From assembly GCF_005871205.1 (NCBI RefSeq), contig NZ_SWKM01000015.1:419005-483004 (forward strand): DNA of 64,000 bases. Reading direction: 5' to 3'. This document shows, one piece after another, positions 40,222-48,794 of the stretch (its first letter is position 1; each line of letters starts with the position of its first letter). A model generated the notes under the pieces. It did no database searches, had not been told where the DNA came from, and saw only the letters and a program-made list of their open reading frames with translations. A program made the translations under genes and the position numbers. The DNA comes from Marinobacter alexandrii (GTDB taxonomy: Bacteria; Pseudomonadota; Gammaproteobacteria; Pseudomonadales; Oleiphilaceae).

Positions 40222-40461
40222 TCACACGCGCGTCGACTCGACTTCGGAGACCCACTCGCACTTGATACCGGCCTTCTCATGATGCTTGTGGATTGCTTCT
40301 GCGTTCGGAGCGTCTAACACACAATAGATCTTATCGTCCTTCTCGCTGAACAATATATCGTGGTGTGTAACCCCGAATTCGTCCGGTGGCGCATTCTGTA
40401 ACTTCTTCAACTCATCAGCCGTGAACGGCTTCATGGAATGCACATCGATAAACTTTGGCAT
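40222..40461 (-). CDS. DUF4242 small protein
   Basis: The 79-residue protein has the pattern FIDVHSMKPFTADEL and YCVLDAPNAEAIHKHHEKAG of the DUF4242/nickel-binding-like family, with clustered His residues that may bind a metal. It has a strong ribosome-binding site (GGGAGGAGG). It is followed by the attC-like palindrome at 40115. Confidence 0.85.
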   Translation of the reverse strand: MPKFIDVHSMKPFTADELKKLQNAPPDEFGVTHHDILFSEKDDKIYCVLDAPNAEAIHKHHEKAGIKCEWVSEVESTRV

Positions 40462-40799
40462 GGCTTTGTCACCTCCTCCCGTCTGAACAGAGGATCCAAG
40501 TGTTTATCGAGCGCCTCGCGGCGGGAAAATGAAAGGCGTTCGATACAGCCCCCTTGTAGCGTAAGTCCCTCGCTACAATTTTATTATAGAGCAGATCAGT
40601 AGCATACGAGAGCTTTTGTGCTCCTGTGCAGCAGGCCATCGAATTCAATGGGCCTGCGGATGAGAGGCTAATGAAAACGGATCCTGGCCAATCAGGGTGA
40701 CCGCCGGGTGAGTCCATGTAGCAAAGCTTTGGGGCCATCGTGTAGCTGCAAAGCGACGAAACCAAGGTTCCCGCCGCAACGCGTCAACAACAGCTTTTG
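40462..40799. other. Gap without a gene
   Basis: About 340 bases carry no ORF I believe in. The right end has a small hairpin (ACAGCTT/AAGCTGT at about 40791-40811) overlapping the stop of the next gene, a likely terminator. Confidence 0.45.
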
Positions 40800-41474
40800 T
40801 TATAAGCTGTCCTGATGGCAATGCCCAGCTTTATCCACAAGAAGTGGGAGCCCGAAGAAGTGGCTCCACCGTTTTGCATGTTCATTCATATCGCTGGTCC
40901 AGTCCGTATGGTCTACAGTCGCAGGTTTGAACCCATAATCGCTGGGTCTATCTACGGACTTGGCAAACAGTGACACGGTCAGCGCGGGATCGTCATGCAC
41001 AAGCTCCACATCCCAGTACGTGGTACCAGACGTAACTTCATAGTCTTCAACGTATTTATGCTCGGCACGGATACCCCGGTAATAGCGTATCTTGGCTACA
41101 CGTGTATCCGTTCCCAGAAGTCCACGACGCTGAATCCGTATACTTTCCGACCCAAGCTCAACAGAGTCGATACGGTTCCATGCAGATATACCCGCTACCA
41201 TCAATGTGCCTGACAGGATCGCAAGGAAAACATCCAGATGGCGCAAATCATCATCAGTAGGCGCGAAGAGACTTTCCACATAGACCATCATCAACCCAAA
41301 AAGAAAAAACCCGCCGATACAGAAGAATAACCAAGCAGCCCGCTTCCAGGGCCGAGTCTCCACATGAACAGGTAACCGCGCGGGGTCAAATTCTTCTCCA
41401 TCACGAAAAGCCACGATCGGCATGACGAGATACCTTGACCGAGGATAATGACCTTCTGCTACATCTGATTTCAT
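40800..41474 (-). CDS. Two-helix membrane protein of unknown function
   Basis: The 224-residue protein has two transmembrane helices (about 47-67 and 82-100) followed by a soluble beta-rich part that resembles bacterial PH-like domains (ELGSESIRIQRRGLLG). I do not recognise the family. It is 18 bases downstream of the LysE gene on the same strand. Confidence 0.72.
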   Translation of the reverse strand: MKSDVAEGHYPRSRYLVMPIVAFRDGEEFDPARLPVHVETRPWKRAAWLFFCIGGFFLFGLMMVYVESLFAPTDDDLRHLDVFLAILSGTLMVAGISAWNRIDSVELGSESIRIQRRGLLGTDTRVAKIRYYRGIRAEHKYVEDYEVTSGTTYWDVELVHDDPALTVSLFAKSVDRPSDYGFKPATVDHTDWTSDMNEHAKRWSHFFGLPLLVDKAGHCHQDSL

Positions 41475-41492
41475 AGTCAGTATCTTAGATTA

Positions 41493-42116
41493 CTACGAGC
41501 GCTGAGACTTAAGCCCAAGCAAGAGCGCTGTGCCAATTAGGCCCACCCCTGCAAATCTTTCAACCCATACCTGCTTTCTGTCGCTCAATTTCATTGCTAC
41601 CCAGTTGCCGCATTTACCGTAGGCACTGAGAAATATGCCGTCGATCAAGATGTAGGAAAAGCCCAGCACGAGAATCTGTGGCAACAAGCTATGAGCCGAA
41701 CTCAGGAATTGTGGAAATAGAGCAGCAAAGAATACAACGGCCTTAGGATTAGCGGCTGATGTGATAAATCCCCGAGCCCAAAGACTTTTCAGCGATGCTT
41801 GACCGGCCGATGCGGCTGCGCCCCGCGTTTTGAACGATCGGATAACCTGATTAGTGCCGAGCCAAATCAAATAGCTCACCCCAAGCCATTTCACAACAGC
41901 AAACCCATATTCGGAGGCGCTCAAAGCCGCTGCCAATCCAAGCCCTGCCAAGACAATCTGAATAGCATTTGCTGTTAAGTCACCAGCCGCCGTGACAAGT
42001 GACCTTTGGAATCCATTCGACGCACTGACGGAAAGCATGAGCAAATGACTCGGCCCCGGTGTGCACATGAACAGCAGTACCGTACCGACATACAGAGCCC
42101 ATGTTTCAATAGTCAT
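41493..42116 (-). CDS. LysE/RhtB-family exporter
   Basis: The 207-residue inner-membrane protein has about six helices and the family motif CTPGPSHLLMLSVSASNGF near the N-terminus. Members export amino acids such as homoserine, threonine or lysine. A second, different LysE gene lies divergently 151 bases away. Confidence 0.9.
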   Translation of the reverse strand: MTIETWALYVGTVLLFMCTPGPSHLLMLSVSASNGFQRSLVTAAGDLTANAIQIVLAGLGLAAALSASEYGFAVVKWLGVSYLIWLGTNQVIRSFKTRGAAASAGQASLKSLWARGFITSAANPKAVVFFAALFPQFLSSAHSLLPQILVLGFSYILIDGIFLSAYGKCGNWVAMKLSDRKQVWVERFAGVGLIGTALLLGLKSQRS

Positions 42117-42267
42117 TTTAAGTTCCTGCTGGGTGGGTTGGTATCTCTTGTTGAATTAGCCCGTGTGAGCATTTTCTGCCTTAACGGAGTCACCGCAATT
42201 TTGTTCAATACATTAGCAGTGGCGCTATCGCAGACTTTAGCTGGACCCCATTAACAGAGAGACAAAA

Positions 42268-42861
42268 ATGACAATCTCATTGATTTTACCAATGACGGCA
42301 TTTGCCCTAGCGGCATCCATTTCGCCCGGCCCTGTAAACCTGGTATGCCTGAGCAGCGGCACCCGCTATCCACTTGCCAAAGGGCTAACCTTCGTCACCG
42401 GTGCGACCCTGGGCTTCATCCTTCTTTTCGTCACCATAGGTTTGGGGCTTTATTCTGTGCTGACGGTTGTACCGGGGTTCAATGCATTCTTGCGTTGGGC
42501 CGGCGTCGCATTTTTGCTTTATCTTAGTGTTCAGCTGTTTCGCGATGACGGGCGCCTACCCGAGGGTGAAACCCGCAAAGCACCCGGGTTTATGACCGGC
42601 GCGATCATGCAGTGGCTCAATCCAAAAGCCTGGTTAGCTTCAGCTTCGGGGATTGGTGCTTACACGAGTGGCCACGACTTACGTGAAGTCATCATGTTTG
42701 CGATGCTCTACATGCCCATCTGCTGGCTATCACTGAGTTGCTGGGTTTACGCTGGGGTCTACCTGCGTCGCTACATTCAACGCCCCGTTGTCCTGATTAC
42801 ACTGAACCGGGCACTCGCGCTTTTACTTGCCGCCAGCTGTATCTATCTGCTGATTGAGTAA
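42268..42861 (+). CDS. LysE/RhtB-family exporter
   Basis: The 197-residue protein has the motif SISPGPVNLVCLSSGTRYPL and about six helices, with the substrate loop QWLNPKAWL. It overlaps the convergent AraC-type gene by 39 bases; such pairs often mean the regulator controls the exporter. Confidence 0.9.
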   Translation: MTISLILPMTAFALAASISPGPVNLVCLSSGTRYPLAKGLTFVTGATLGFILLFVTIGLGLYSVLTVVPGFNAFLRWAGVAFLLYLSVQLFRDDGRLPEGETRKAPGFMTGAIMQWLNPKAWLASASGIGAYTSGHDLREVIMFAMLYMPICWLSLSCWVYAGVYLRRYIQRPVVLITLNRALALLLAASCIYLLIE

Positions 42862-43680
42862 TGAACGTTGGTATTGCTTAGGCGTGGCAGCCAGCAATTT
42901 CTTGAACGTACGTTGAAAATGCGGCTGGTCAGCAAATCCCGAATTAACCGCAGTTTCGGCAATAGGCCTGCCACGCTTCAGCTCTTGTTGCCCGTATTGA
43001 ATCCGATAATTAATCAGATACGCGTGTGGAGTGAAACCAAAGTGATGTTTAAAGGACCGGATTAAATGCCCCGGGCTGTATCCGGATTGCTCGCACAACG
43101 TATCCAAAGACACCTCAACGGATGCGTGAGCCTTCAAGTAATCAGCCACCGCTTGCAAGTTATCTGGTGCCTCCTGTTGCGGTTCTGCCACTTGGCCTGA
43201 CAATTCGTGCATCAGGGCTGTCAGGTATTCCACGACAGCCGTTTGCTTTTCCAGCAAATCTCGATCCGCCCCCAGCAAGCATTCTGCCATTCGACAATAC
43301 CCCACATACCACTCGTGATCATGCAGGGTGGCTGTCGAGATATCCTGCCAAACCGGTGTATCCAGAAGGGCCGCCTCGTGTCGTAAATTGGTTAACCAAT
43401 CGGTGTCGATATACAGCATCAGGTAGCCCCAAGGCTGATTGTCGATCGGATTACAGGCATGAACCCAGTTAGGATTCACAATTACCAGATCTCCTGCACT
43501 GACCTTGAACTGATCGCCCCGATAGAGAAACGTGCTCTGGCCCGTAGTTATAGCGCCTATAGACCATTGAGTATGGCTATGTGGAGCGTAGCAGACCTCC
43601 CTCCCATCCATGACTCTCCGGAGCTCCACATAAGGCATGCGCGAATCCCGCCAGAACAGAGGTTTGCTTGGATCGTTCAT
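42823..43680 (-). CDS. AraC-family regulator
   Basis: The 285-residue protein has an N-terminal cupin-type sensor (about 20-100, SAGDLVIVNPNWVHAC) and a C-terminal AraC DNA-binding domain (about 185-275, GHLIRSFKHHFGFTPHAYL). It probably regulates the adjacent LysE exporter in response to an amino acid. It marks the right edge of the non-cassette chromosome. Confidence 0.9.
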   Translation of the reverse strand: MNDPSKPLFWRDSRMPYVELRRVMDGREVCYAPHSHTQWSIGAITTGQSTFLYRGDQFKVSAGDLVIVNPNWVHACNPIDNQPWGYLMLYIDTDWLTNLRHEAALLDTPVWQDISTATLHDHEWYVGYCRMAECLLGADRDLLEKQTAVVEYLTALMHELSGQVAEPQQEAPDNLQAVADYLKAHASVEVSLDTLCEQSGYSPGHLIRSFKHHFGFTPHAYLINYRIQYGQQELKRGRPIAETAVNSGFADQPHFQRTFKKLLAATPKQYQRSLLNQQIDTAGGK

Positions 43681-43714
43681 ATGGACTCACCCCGGTGCAG
43701 TCGACACTCCTGGC

Positions 43715-43868
43715 CTATGATTGAACTTCAATAAAGGTGCCATCGGGCCGACGAATGACAGCGTCTATTCCGTTGTCGTCGATCAATGGGAAATACACGT
43801 CGATACCTTCTTTGAGCATCAAGCCAGCGACCCAATATTCAATACGCTTGTCGAACCCGGCTGAATGT
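43715..43868 (-). pseudogene. Fragment of a PD-(D/E)XK nuclease-like protein
   Basis: About 50 codons read RIEYWVAGLMLKEGIDVYFP, then DDNGIDAVIRRPDGTF and IEVQS. The D-x-G-x-D and IEVQ elements resemble the PD-(D/E)XK core of group I intron-associated or DUF4365-like endonucleases. The N-terminus is missing (an in-frame TGA precedes it) and the domain ends just after the E-x-Q motif. Confidence 0.6.
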
Positions 43869-43916
43869 CAAAATGTGATGCTCGTAGAATTTAATACTGC
43901 GCTTACTGGCTTGTCC

Positions 43917-43950
43917 GGCGCAACGATTTTGTTAAAGAGAGCGTTGCGCC
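43917..43950. repeat. Hairpin downstream of the phzF remnant, possible decayed attC or terminator
   Basis: A perfect 9-bp stem (GGCGCAACG against CGTTGCGCC) with a 16-base loop follows the phzF remnant stop. The GCGCAAC core is close to the RYYYAAC attC core, so it may be a degenerate attC. Confidence 0.45.
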
Positions 43951-43953
43951 ATT

Positions 43954-44256
43954 TTACAGGTCGATTTCACCACGAATGACTTCAATAACTTGGCCGCCAA
44001 CCCAGATTTCATCTGAAAATTGGCGTAAGTGGACGCGACCCGTACGCTCAAGAATCGTGCCTTGGCTTGCAATATAAGTAGGCTCTACCAAACCATCATT
44101 AATGAGCCACTGGGCCAAGCTCGCGTTCAAACTGCCCGTAACTGGATCCTCATACCCTCCAACTCCGACAAACGCTCGGACCTCGACACTGGCGTCATGA
44201 CCAGAGACCGGATCAGCCGAAAACACATTGACTTGCGAGTATCGAAAGCGGGACAT
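43954..44256 (-). pseudogene. PhzF-family remnant lacking the N-terminal half
   Basis: The 100-residue reading carries the C-terminal PhzF hallmark EDPVTGSLNASLAQWL, then GTILERTGRVHL. A full PhzF isomerase is about 260-300 residues; the N-terminal domain and its catalytic Glu are gone. The reading frame is cut off upstream by an attC site, so cassette deletion or recombination probably removed it. Confidence 0.8.
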
Positions 44257-44268
44257 AGTAATTAAGCG

Positions 44269-44351
44269 CTTTAACGCGAAGCTAATCTGCGCCCTGAAAA
44301 GGGCGTCCGGAGACGGCTGCAGGCCGGAACGAACTTGAACGACTGGTAATG
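44269..44351 (-). repeat. attC site (slightly decayed)
   Basis: Left core CTTTAACGCGAAGC, inner GCGCCCTGAAAAGGGCGTC stem, and a right core GGTAATG in which GTTATG has mutated. It closes the DUF3024 cassette (stop at 44354). Confidence 0.8.
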
Positions 44352-44353
44352 TG

Positions 44354-44701
44354 CTACCCGAAGAAACAGCCATTCTCGTCGGCATTCACGATAGCAAAGA
44401 ATTCCTCGATGGAGCGTGACTCAGGTTCTGGCGTGTACGAATGCCACTTTAGATCGCTGCGCATCCAGTAGATTTTCCAGCGTTGGGATTTCTTGACGTA
44501 GGTCGCTTTTGCTACCGGAGATTCAATCATCGTGGACGGCTCCCGGAAATGGGGGCGAATCTCGACAATCTGCACGCTTTGGCCAGAAACTCGAACATCT
44601 AGATCTAACTTGGGCCGGATCTCGACTGGTGGCCTCCGGTCTTCCAGAAATTCAGATACGGCTCGCTCGATTCTCTTTGCTTCTAATTCACTAAATGCCA
44701 T
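44354..44701 (-). CDS. DUF3024 cassette protein
   Basis: The 115-residue protein starts MAFSELEAKRIERAVSEFLE and has the DUF3024 segments RPHF and ATYVKKSQRWKIYWMRSDLKWHSY (given here in part), with an aromatic-rich core. No function is known. It lies between an intact attC and an attC remnant, so it is a cassette gene. Confidence 0.85.
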   Translation of the reverse strand: MAFSELEAKRIERAVSEFLEDRRPPVEIRPKLDLDVRVSGQSVQIVEIRPHFREPSTMIESPVAKATYVKKSQRWKIYWMRSDLKWHSYTPEPESRSIEEFFAIVNADENGCFFG

Positions 44702-44724
44702 ATGGATTCTCTGTGGGAACGCCC

Positions 44725-44752
44725 ACATAACGCTCCGCTAATGTGCGCCGCC
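44725..44752 (-). repeat. attC half-site fused into brnA
   Basis: The left core CACATAACGCTCCGCTAATG looks like the outer left end of an attC, but instead of the rest of the site the brnA coding sequence follows. A deletion or one-ended recombination event has joined them. Confidence 0.6.
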
Positions 44753-44902
44753 TCACGATCCAACGACTCGACAACCCAAGCCGGGAAATCGACGTTGATT
44801 CGCTTTTGTTCCTGATTAACGCGGCGAGCTGAGGACAGATCCAGATCATCAACAATATCTTTCTGGCCTTCCTCAAACTTTGTCGAAGTCTTTAGCTTTC
44901 AT
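44740..44902 (-). pseudogene. brnA: brnA antitoxin remnant (frameshift and 3' truncation)
   Basis: From the ATG at 44902, the first codons MKAKDFDK are followed by a frameshift; in the next frame it reads FEEGQKDIVDDLDLSS and then RVNQEQKRINVDFPAWVV, the BrnA ribbon-helix-helix part. The C-terminus is replaced by the attC half-site near 44740. It overlaps the brnT stop, the normal brnT-brnA arrangement. Confidence 0.75.
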
Positions 44903-45155
44903 AGAGCTCAACCTCCTTCTTGCGGGAACGCCTGACTGAAATCAGACGAATACGGGCATCCCTGTATGTGACGACGGCCGATCAGTGCTTTTAACCAATC
45001 TTGCCTATCAACAAAAACCTTGGCTCATCCTCGAATTTTGCACGAATCTCCAGCAAGTACGGATATTTCCACAGCACTTGAGCTGCGACAAAATCGATAC
45101 CGTGCTTATCCTGATTGGCTTGGCTTTTGGCTTCGTCGAATTCAAAGTCATCCAT
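44892..45155 (-). pseudogene. brnT: brnT toxin with two in-frame stops
   Basis: The reading MDDFEFDEAKSQANQDKHGI then DFVAAQVLW matches BrnT, a RelE-like ribonuclease toxin. TAA (44991-44993) and TGA (44982-44984, replacing an expected Trp in KHWS) interrupt it; the same frame then continues AVVTYRDARIRLISVRRSR to its normal end. Both toxin and antitoxin are thus dead. Confidence 0.82.
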
Positions 45156-45211
45156 GAGTACAAATTATTCCTTTTATACTCACTCCGAAAGATCTAGAAG
45201 GGTGCTGTAGC

Positions 45212-45282
45212 TGCTAACGCAGATCACAGCGGTGCCCCGAAAGAGGCGGCCGCAGGCCGCGTACTGATGCGTATAGTTAGAG
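45212..45282 (-). repeat. attC site
   Basis: Left core TGCTAACGC, inner GGCGGCCGCAGGCCGC palindrome, right core TAGTTAGAG. The GNAT gene's TAA stop lies within the right core. Confidence 0.88.
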
Positions 45283-45756
45283 CGTTTTTCGAAATATGGA
45301 AACATCGGAAACAAAATATGGACCTTTCTCTACAAATTCCCATCCGCGCTTACGAAGCGAAGATTCGGGCGTGCCTGACCCCTCGCCGGTACCAACATAA
45401 ATAGAGTGAAATCCCAGCTCTTGGGCTTTGTTCTCTATTGCGGCAATCAGGCACTCCGCAATCCCGCGACGTCGAAACTCCGGACTTACGAGCAATGCAG
45501 CAAGCCATGGCCTCAAGTGCTTATGGGTTGAGACAGATTCGGCTTTCAATGCGGCTGTCCCTGCGATCTCGTCGTCGACGATTGCCACCATTGCAATTGG
45601 CAACTTCTCCCTATTGCACGACTCCCACAAATCGGTGGTCGCGTCGCCGGGGCCGTCTGGGCCGTAATATGGCGCCCACTCCCGCTCGAACCATTCTCTG
45701 AGGCTTGGAAGCGCCTCCGGGTGATCCGCCAACAACTCAACTTCAACGGTATTCAT
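45277..45756 (-). CDS. GNAT acetyltransferase (cassette)
   Basis: The 159-residue protein has the acetyl-CoA loop SPEFRRRGIAECLIAAIE (about 93-110) of the GNAT fold. The acceptor is unknown; the GYFVSD-like end resembles small aminoglycoside-type or general acetyltransferases only loosely. Its ATG follows AAGGAGC. It is followed by an attC, so it is a cassette gene. Confidence 0.87.
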   Translation of the reverse strand: MNTVEVELLADHPEALPSLREWFEREWAPYYGPDGPGDATTDLWESCNREKLPIAMVAIVDDEIAGTAALKAESVSTHKHLRPWLAALLVSPEFRRRGIAECLIAAIENKAQELGFHSIYVGTGEGSGTPESSLRKRGWEFVEKGPYFVSDVSIFRKTL

Positions 45757-45772
45757 GGCGCTCCTTCTTGCG

Positions 45773-45844
45773 CTCCAACGCCGCGCTCCCCGTTAAATTA
45801 GGAGCAAAGCGAGTAATTTTTCCTTGTGCAGAAAATTGTTATGC
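45773..45844 (-). repeat. attC site (degenerate)
   Basis: Left core CTCCAACGCCGC and right core TTGTTATGC are spaced 72 bases apart, with AATTTTTCC/GAAAATT inner segments. Position between the lysR stop side and the GNAT start fits a cassette boundary. Confidence 0.62.
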
Positions 45845-45894
45845 AGGTATTTTGCCTTGGGCGATATTCAGTTAGCCAGAAGTGTCCGCACGAA

Positions 45895-46776
45895 CTATTG
45901 GTTCAAAATATCTTCGATCCAATTTAGAAATCTGGCTGCACTTCTAGTCTCGAAGCTGTCCTTATTTGGTACGTAATAGCAAAGGTCTGATTTGACCGGT
46001 CGAGTATCAAATTGTTGTAGGAGGCTAGATTTTAACAGCCTTTTGGTGAGCGTCGTAGAACAGAACACAAGTCCATTTTCTGCCATAGCCTGCTGGATCC
46101 CGAAAAGCTCTTGATCAAATTTTTTGAGTTTAATATTAGACCCATCCAGTCCATTTATTTCCAACCAAGCGGCCAGTGGAGGATCCGGTAACGATTTATT
46201 TTTCCACTCCGTTGTAAAAAGGGTAATGGGTTCATTTGACCAAGAAGGAGACGTCATTCCATAAGCACCAAATACATTGAATGACTCAGATCTAATGACA
46301 TCAGAATCCTCAGCGACTGAGACATCACCGAACCGAATTGGAATAATATATGATTGGCTATCGACCGACTCGCCGGTCGATATTTCCATAGAAATATCGG
46401 GGTTGGCTTGTTCAAATTCATGCTGGGAAGGGATCAGAACCATAGCTGCCAATGATGATGTCGTCGTCACCCTGACCGCACTGCCAGCCTTCATCACCTC
46501 TTCCAATGCACTGTCAATTATCCGAAATCCGTCCGAGGTTGCTTTAGCTAATCTTAAACCTGTTCCGGTTAGTGATATCCGCCGTCCCAGTCGATGAAAC
46601 AAATTTACATTTAACCGACTTTCCAGGTTGCTAATGTGGTGTGAAATGGCTGTTGGCGTCAGCGAAAGCTCTTCTGCAGCCAACTTAAAACTTCCCCGAC
46701 GGGCAGCCGACTCAAAGGCTTTCAGCGCCTGTAATGATACCTGCAAACTTAACCTCCAAATCAGCAACTGGTTCAT
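45895..46776 (-). CDS. LysR-family regulator (GcvA-like)
   Basis: The 293-residue protein has an N-terminal winged HTH (ALKAFESAARRGSFKLAAEE and LTPTAISHHISNLES) and a C-terminal effector domain. It is divergent from the azoreductase gene with 103 bases between, the usual layout for a LysR regulator and its target. AT-rich compared with the core genes. Confidence 0.92.
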   Translation of the reverse strand: MNQLLIWRLSLQVSLQALKAFESAARRGSFKLAAEELSLTPTAISHHISNLESRLNVNLFHRLGRRISLTGTGLRLAKATSDGFRIIDSALEEVMKAGSAVRVTTTSSLAAMVLIPSQHEFEQANPDISMEISTGESVDSQSYIIPIRFGDVSVAEDSDVIRSESFNVFGAYGMTSPSWSNEPITLFTTEWKNKSLPDPPLAAWLEINGLDGSNIKLKKFDQELFGIQQAMAENGLVFCSTTLTKRLLKSSLLQQFDTRPVKSDLCYYVPNKDSFETRSAARFLNWIEDILNQ

Positions 46777-46879
46777 CGACAGTATAGATGATTTAAACTC
46801 ATCTATAAGTGTAACTTTTTCGTTTGTACTATTCTATACAGGCTCACAAAATGGCTCCTGTTATTAATCAACTAAGGTA

Positions 46880-47590
46880 ATGAACATGAGCACATTATTA
46901 CACATCGACTCCAGCGTTAGAGCGGCGAGCAACCCGAACCCAGATCACGATTCCATATCGAAAAATATCGCTCTCCGATTTATTGATACATGGAAACAGA
47001 ATCGGCCTGAAGATGAGTATATCTATCGTGACGTTGGAGTGAATCCTCCTGCTTTCATTACACAGGATTGGATTGGCGCGGTGTTTACCCCTGAGGAAAA
47101 AAGGACCCCGGCACAGAAAGAGGGACTGGCACTATCAGATGAACTGATAGCTGAGGTGGCAGCAGCCGATGTTATCTTGATCTCCTCACCAATGTATAAC
47201 TACGGTATGCCGGCTCAGCTAAAAGCGTGGTTCGATCAAATTGTACGCATAAACAAAACGTTTGATTTCGATCTCTCACGAGGAGACTTCCCGTTGCAGC
47301 CTCTACTCTCCGGTAAGACATTGATCATAGTGACTTCCAGCGGAGAGTTTGGTTTTGAAAAAGGAGGAATAAGAGAAGATTCTAATCACCTGGCACCGCA
47401 CCTACGGACGCTGAGTAAATATTTAGGGGTGGGCACAACCTATGAGATTACCTCCGAATACCAAGAATTTGGTGACGAGAGACACCGCATGTCAGTAGCC
47501 AATGCAATAGATCGAGCCGAAAGCATTGCATCAGAACTTAGTATTTCGACCCTGGCTCCATCGTCAAAAAATGAGATTACCAATGTGTGA
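46880..47590 (+). CDS. FMN-dependent NADH-azoreductase
   Basis: The 236-residue flavodoxin-fold protein has HIDSSVRAASN at the start and the FMN motif SPMYNYGMPAQLKAWFDQI. Such enzymes reduce quinones and azo compounds with NADH and protect against electrophiles. It overlaps the deaminase gene by 8 bases. Confidence 0.92.
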   Translation: MNMSTLLHIDSSVRAASNPNPDHDSISKNIALRFIDTWKQNRPEDEYIYRDVGVNPPAFITQDWIGAVFTPEEKRTPAQKEGLALSDELIAEVAAADVILISSPMYNYGMPAQLKAWFDQIVRINKTFDFDLSRGDFPLQPLLSGKTLIIVTSSGEFGFEKGGIREDSNHLAPHLRTLSKYLGVGTTYEITSEYQEFGDERHRMSVANAIDRAESIASELSISTLAPSSKNEITNV

Positions 47591-48062
47591 CCATATTATT
47601 GAGGAATTTCTCATAAAATGTGGAGAAAACGTTATTGACTTGGCTATTAGCAATGTCAAGGTAGGTGGCCTACCGTTTGCAGCTATTATCGTTAATAAGA
47701 ATGGAGAAATTATTGGTAAAGGGGTAAATCAAGTCGGCAAGCACCTGGATTGTACCGCACATGCTGAAATTCAGGCGATAAGAGAGGCTTCACGGAATGA
47801 AAAAAACGTATCTTTAAAAGGAACGACATTAATTGCTTCAGGAGAGCCTTGCGCTCTCTGTTATATGGCAATCCGTATGGCGGAGATTATGAAAGTCATT
47901 ATCGTATCGGATAGATATGAGGCGGAAAAACACGGGTTCGATTATCTATGGACTTACAAGTATTTAAATGCCAGCCTCTTTCATGAGCTTGAAGTTTCGA
48001 CGCTAGATAATGACAGGAAATTGCTCCCATTCCAGTTAGCCAAAACCAACTTGAGTGATTAA
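47583..48062 (+). CDS. Nucleoside/cytidine-deaminase-like protein
   Basis: The 159-residue protein has the zinc motifs CTAHAEIQAIREA (HAE) and SGEPCALCYMA (PCxxC), typical of guanine deaminase/tRNA adenosine deaminase relatives. I used the ATG at 47583; an ATG 4 codons upstream is an alternative. It is translationally coupled to the azoreductase, so the two likely act or are induced together under the divergent LysR regulator. Confidence 0.87.
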   Translation: MCDHIIEEFLIKCGENVIDLAISNVKVGGLPFAAIIVNKNGEIIGKGVNQVGKHLDCTAHAEIQAIREASRNEKNVSLKGTTLIASGEPCALCYMAIRMAEIMKVIIVSDRYEAEKHGFDYLWTYKYLNASLFHELEVSTLDNDRKLLPFQLAKTNLSD

Positions 48063-48140
48063 AATTAGTAGTTTCAACCTTTCATTAATTTCCAATTTAA
48101 TAAGTGTCATCTTACGATGAGCGCTTTAAAGAGGTTCACT

Positions 48141-48204
48141 GCATAACGCTTGCAGCATGCGCGCCCTTGGAATGGAGCCGAAGGCGCAATGTAAAGGGCG
48201 TCGC
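48141..48204 (-). repeat. Truncated attC site lacking its right core
   Basis: GCATAACGCTTGCAGCATGC and the inner palindrome are almost identical to the attC at 52433, but the sequence breaks off after GGGCGTCGC where the acetyltransferase stop begins. Confidence 0.75.
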
Positions 48205-48780
48205 TCAGATTCCCTCCGAGGCCTCGGGAGGAAGCGCACGGATGACGCGGGCTGGATTGCCTGCCACGACCGTATCAGGAGGGACATCACGGGTAACGAC
48301 ACTCCCTGCAGCGATGACTGACCGATCTCCGATGGCTACTCCGGGGCAAATGATCGCTCCGCCTCCCACCCACACGTCAGATCCGATCATTATCGGCTTG
48401 GCGGATTCTAGCCATTTTCGGCGTTCGGCGGCATTGATTGGATGGGTTGCTGTGTATATCTGCACAGAGGGACCAAACAGCGTATTACTACCGATGGTCA
48501 CTGGTGCGACATCCAGCACTACGCAATTGAAATTGAAAAAGACTTTCGTACCTAAGCGGATGTTACTGCCGTAATCACAGAAAAACGGCGGCTGGACCCA
48601 CGCATCCGTCTGCTTTCCAAAAAGTTCAGTAAGTAGGCGTTGTCTTTCATCTTTTTGATCTTCGCGAGTAGTGTTGAGAAGCAGGCACAGGTCGCGGCAA
48701 CGGTCGCGCTCGCGGCACAGTTGCGGATCGGCCGGGTCATAAAGCTCACCTGCAAGCATCTTCTCTTTTTCAATCTTCAT
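48205..48780 (-). CDS. Sugar O-acetyltransferase (Maa/LacA type, cassette)
   Basis: The 191-residue protein has the N-terminal MLAGELYDPADPQL helix and a left-handed beta-helix of hexapeptide repeats, with the catalytic His in TATHPINAAERR and the loop GSDVWVGGGAIICPGV. It is full length, but its TGA stop is formed at the junction with a truncated attC. Members acetylate maltose, galactosides or related sugars. Confidence 0.9.
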   Translation of the reverse strand: MKIEKEKMLAGELYDPADPQLCRERDRCRDLCLLLNTTREDQKDERQRLLTELFGKQTDAWVQPPFFCDYGSNIRLGTKVFFNFNCVVLDVAPVTIGSNTLFGPSVQIYTATHPINAAERRKWLESAKPIMIGSDVWVGGGAIICPGVAIGDRSVIAAGSVVTRDVPPDTVVAGNPARVIRALPPEASEGI

Positions 48781-48794
48781 CACATTGACCTTAC

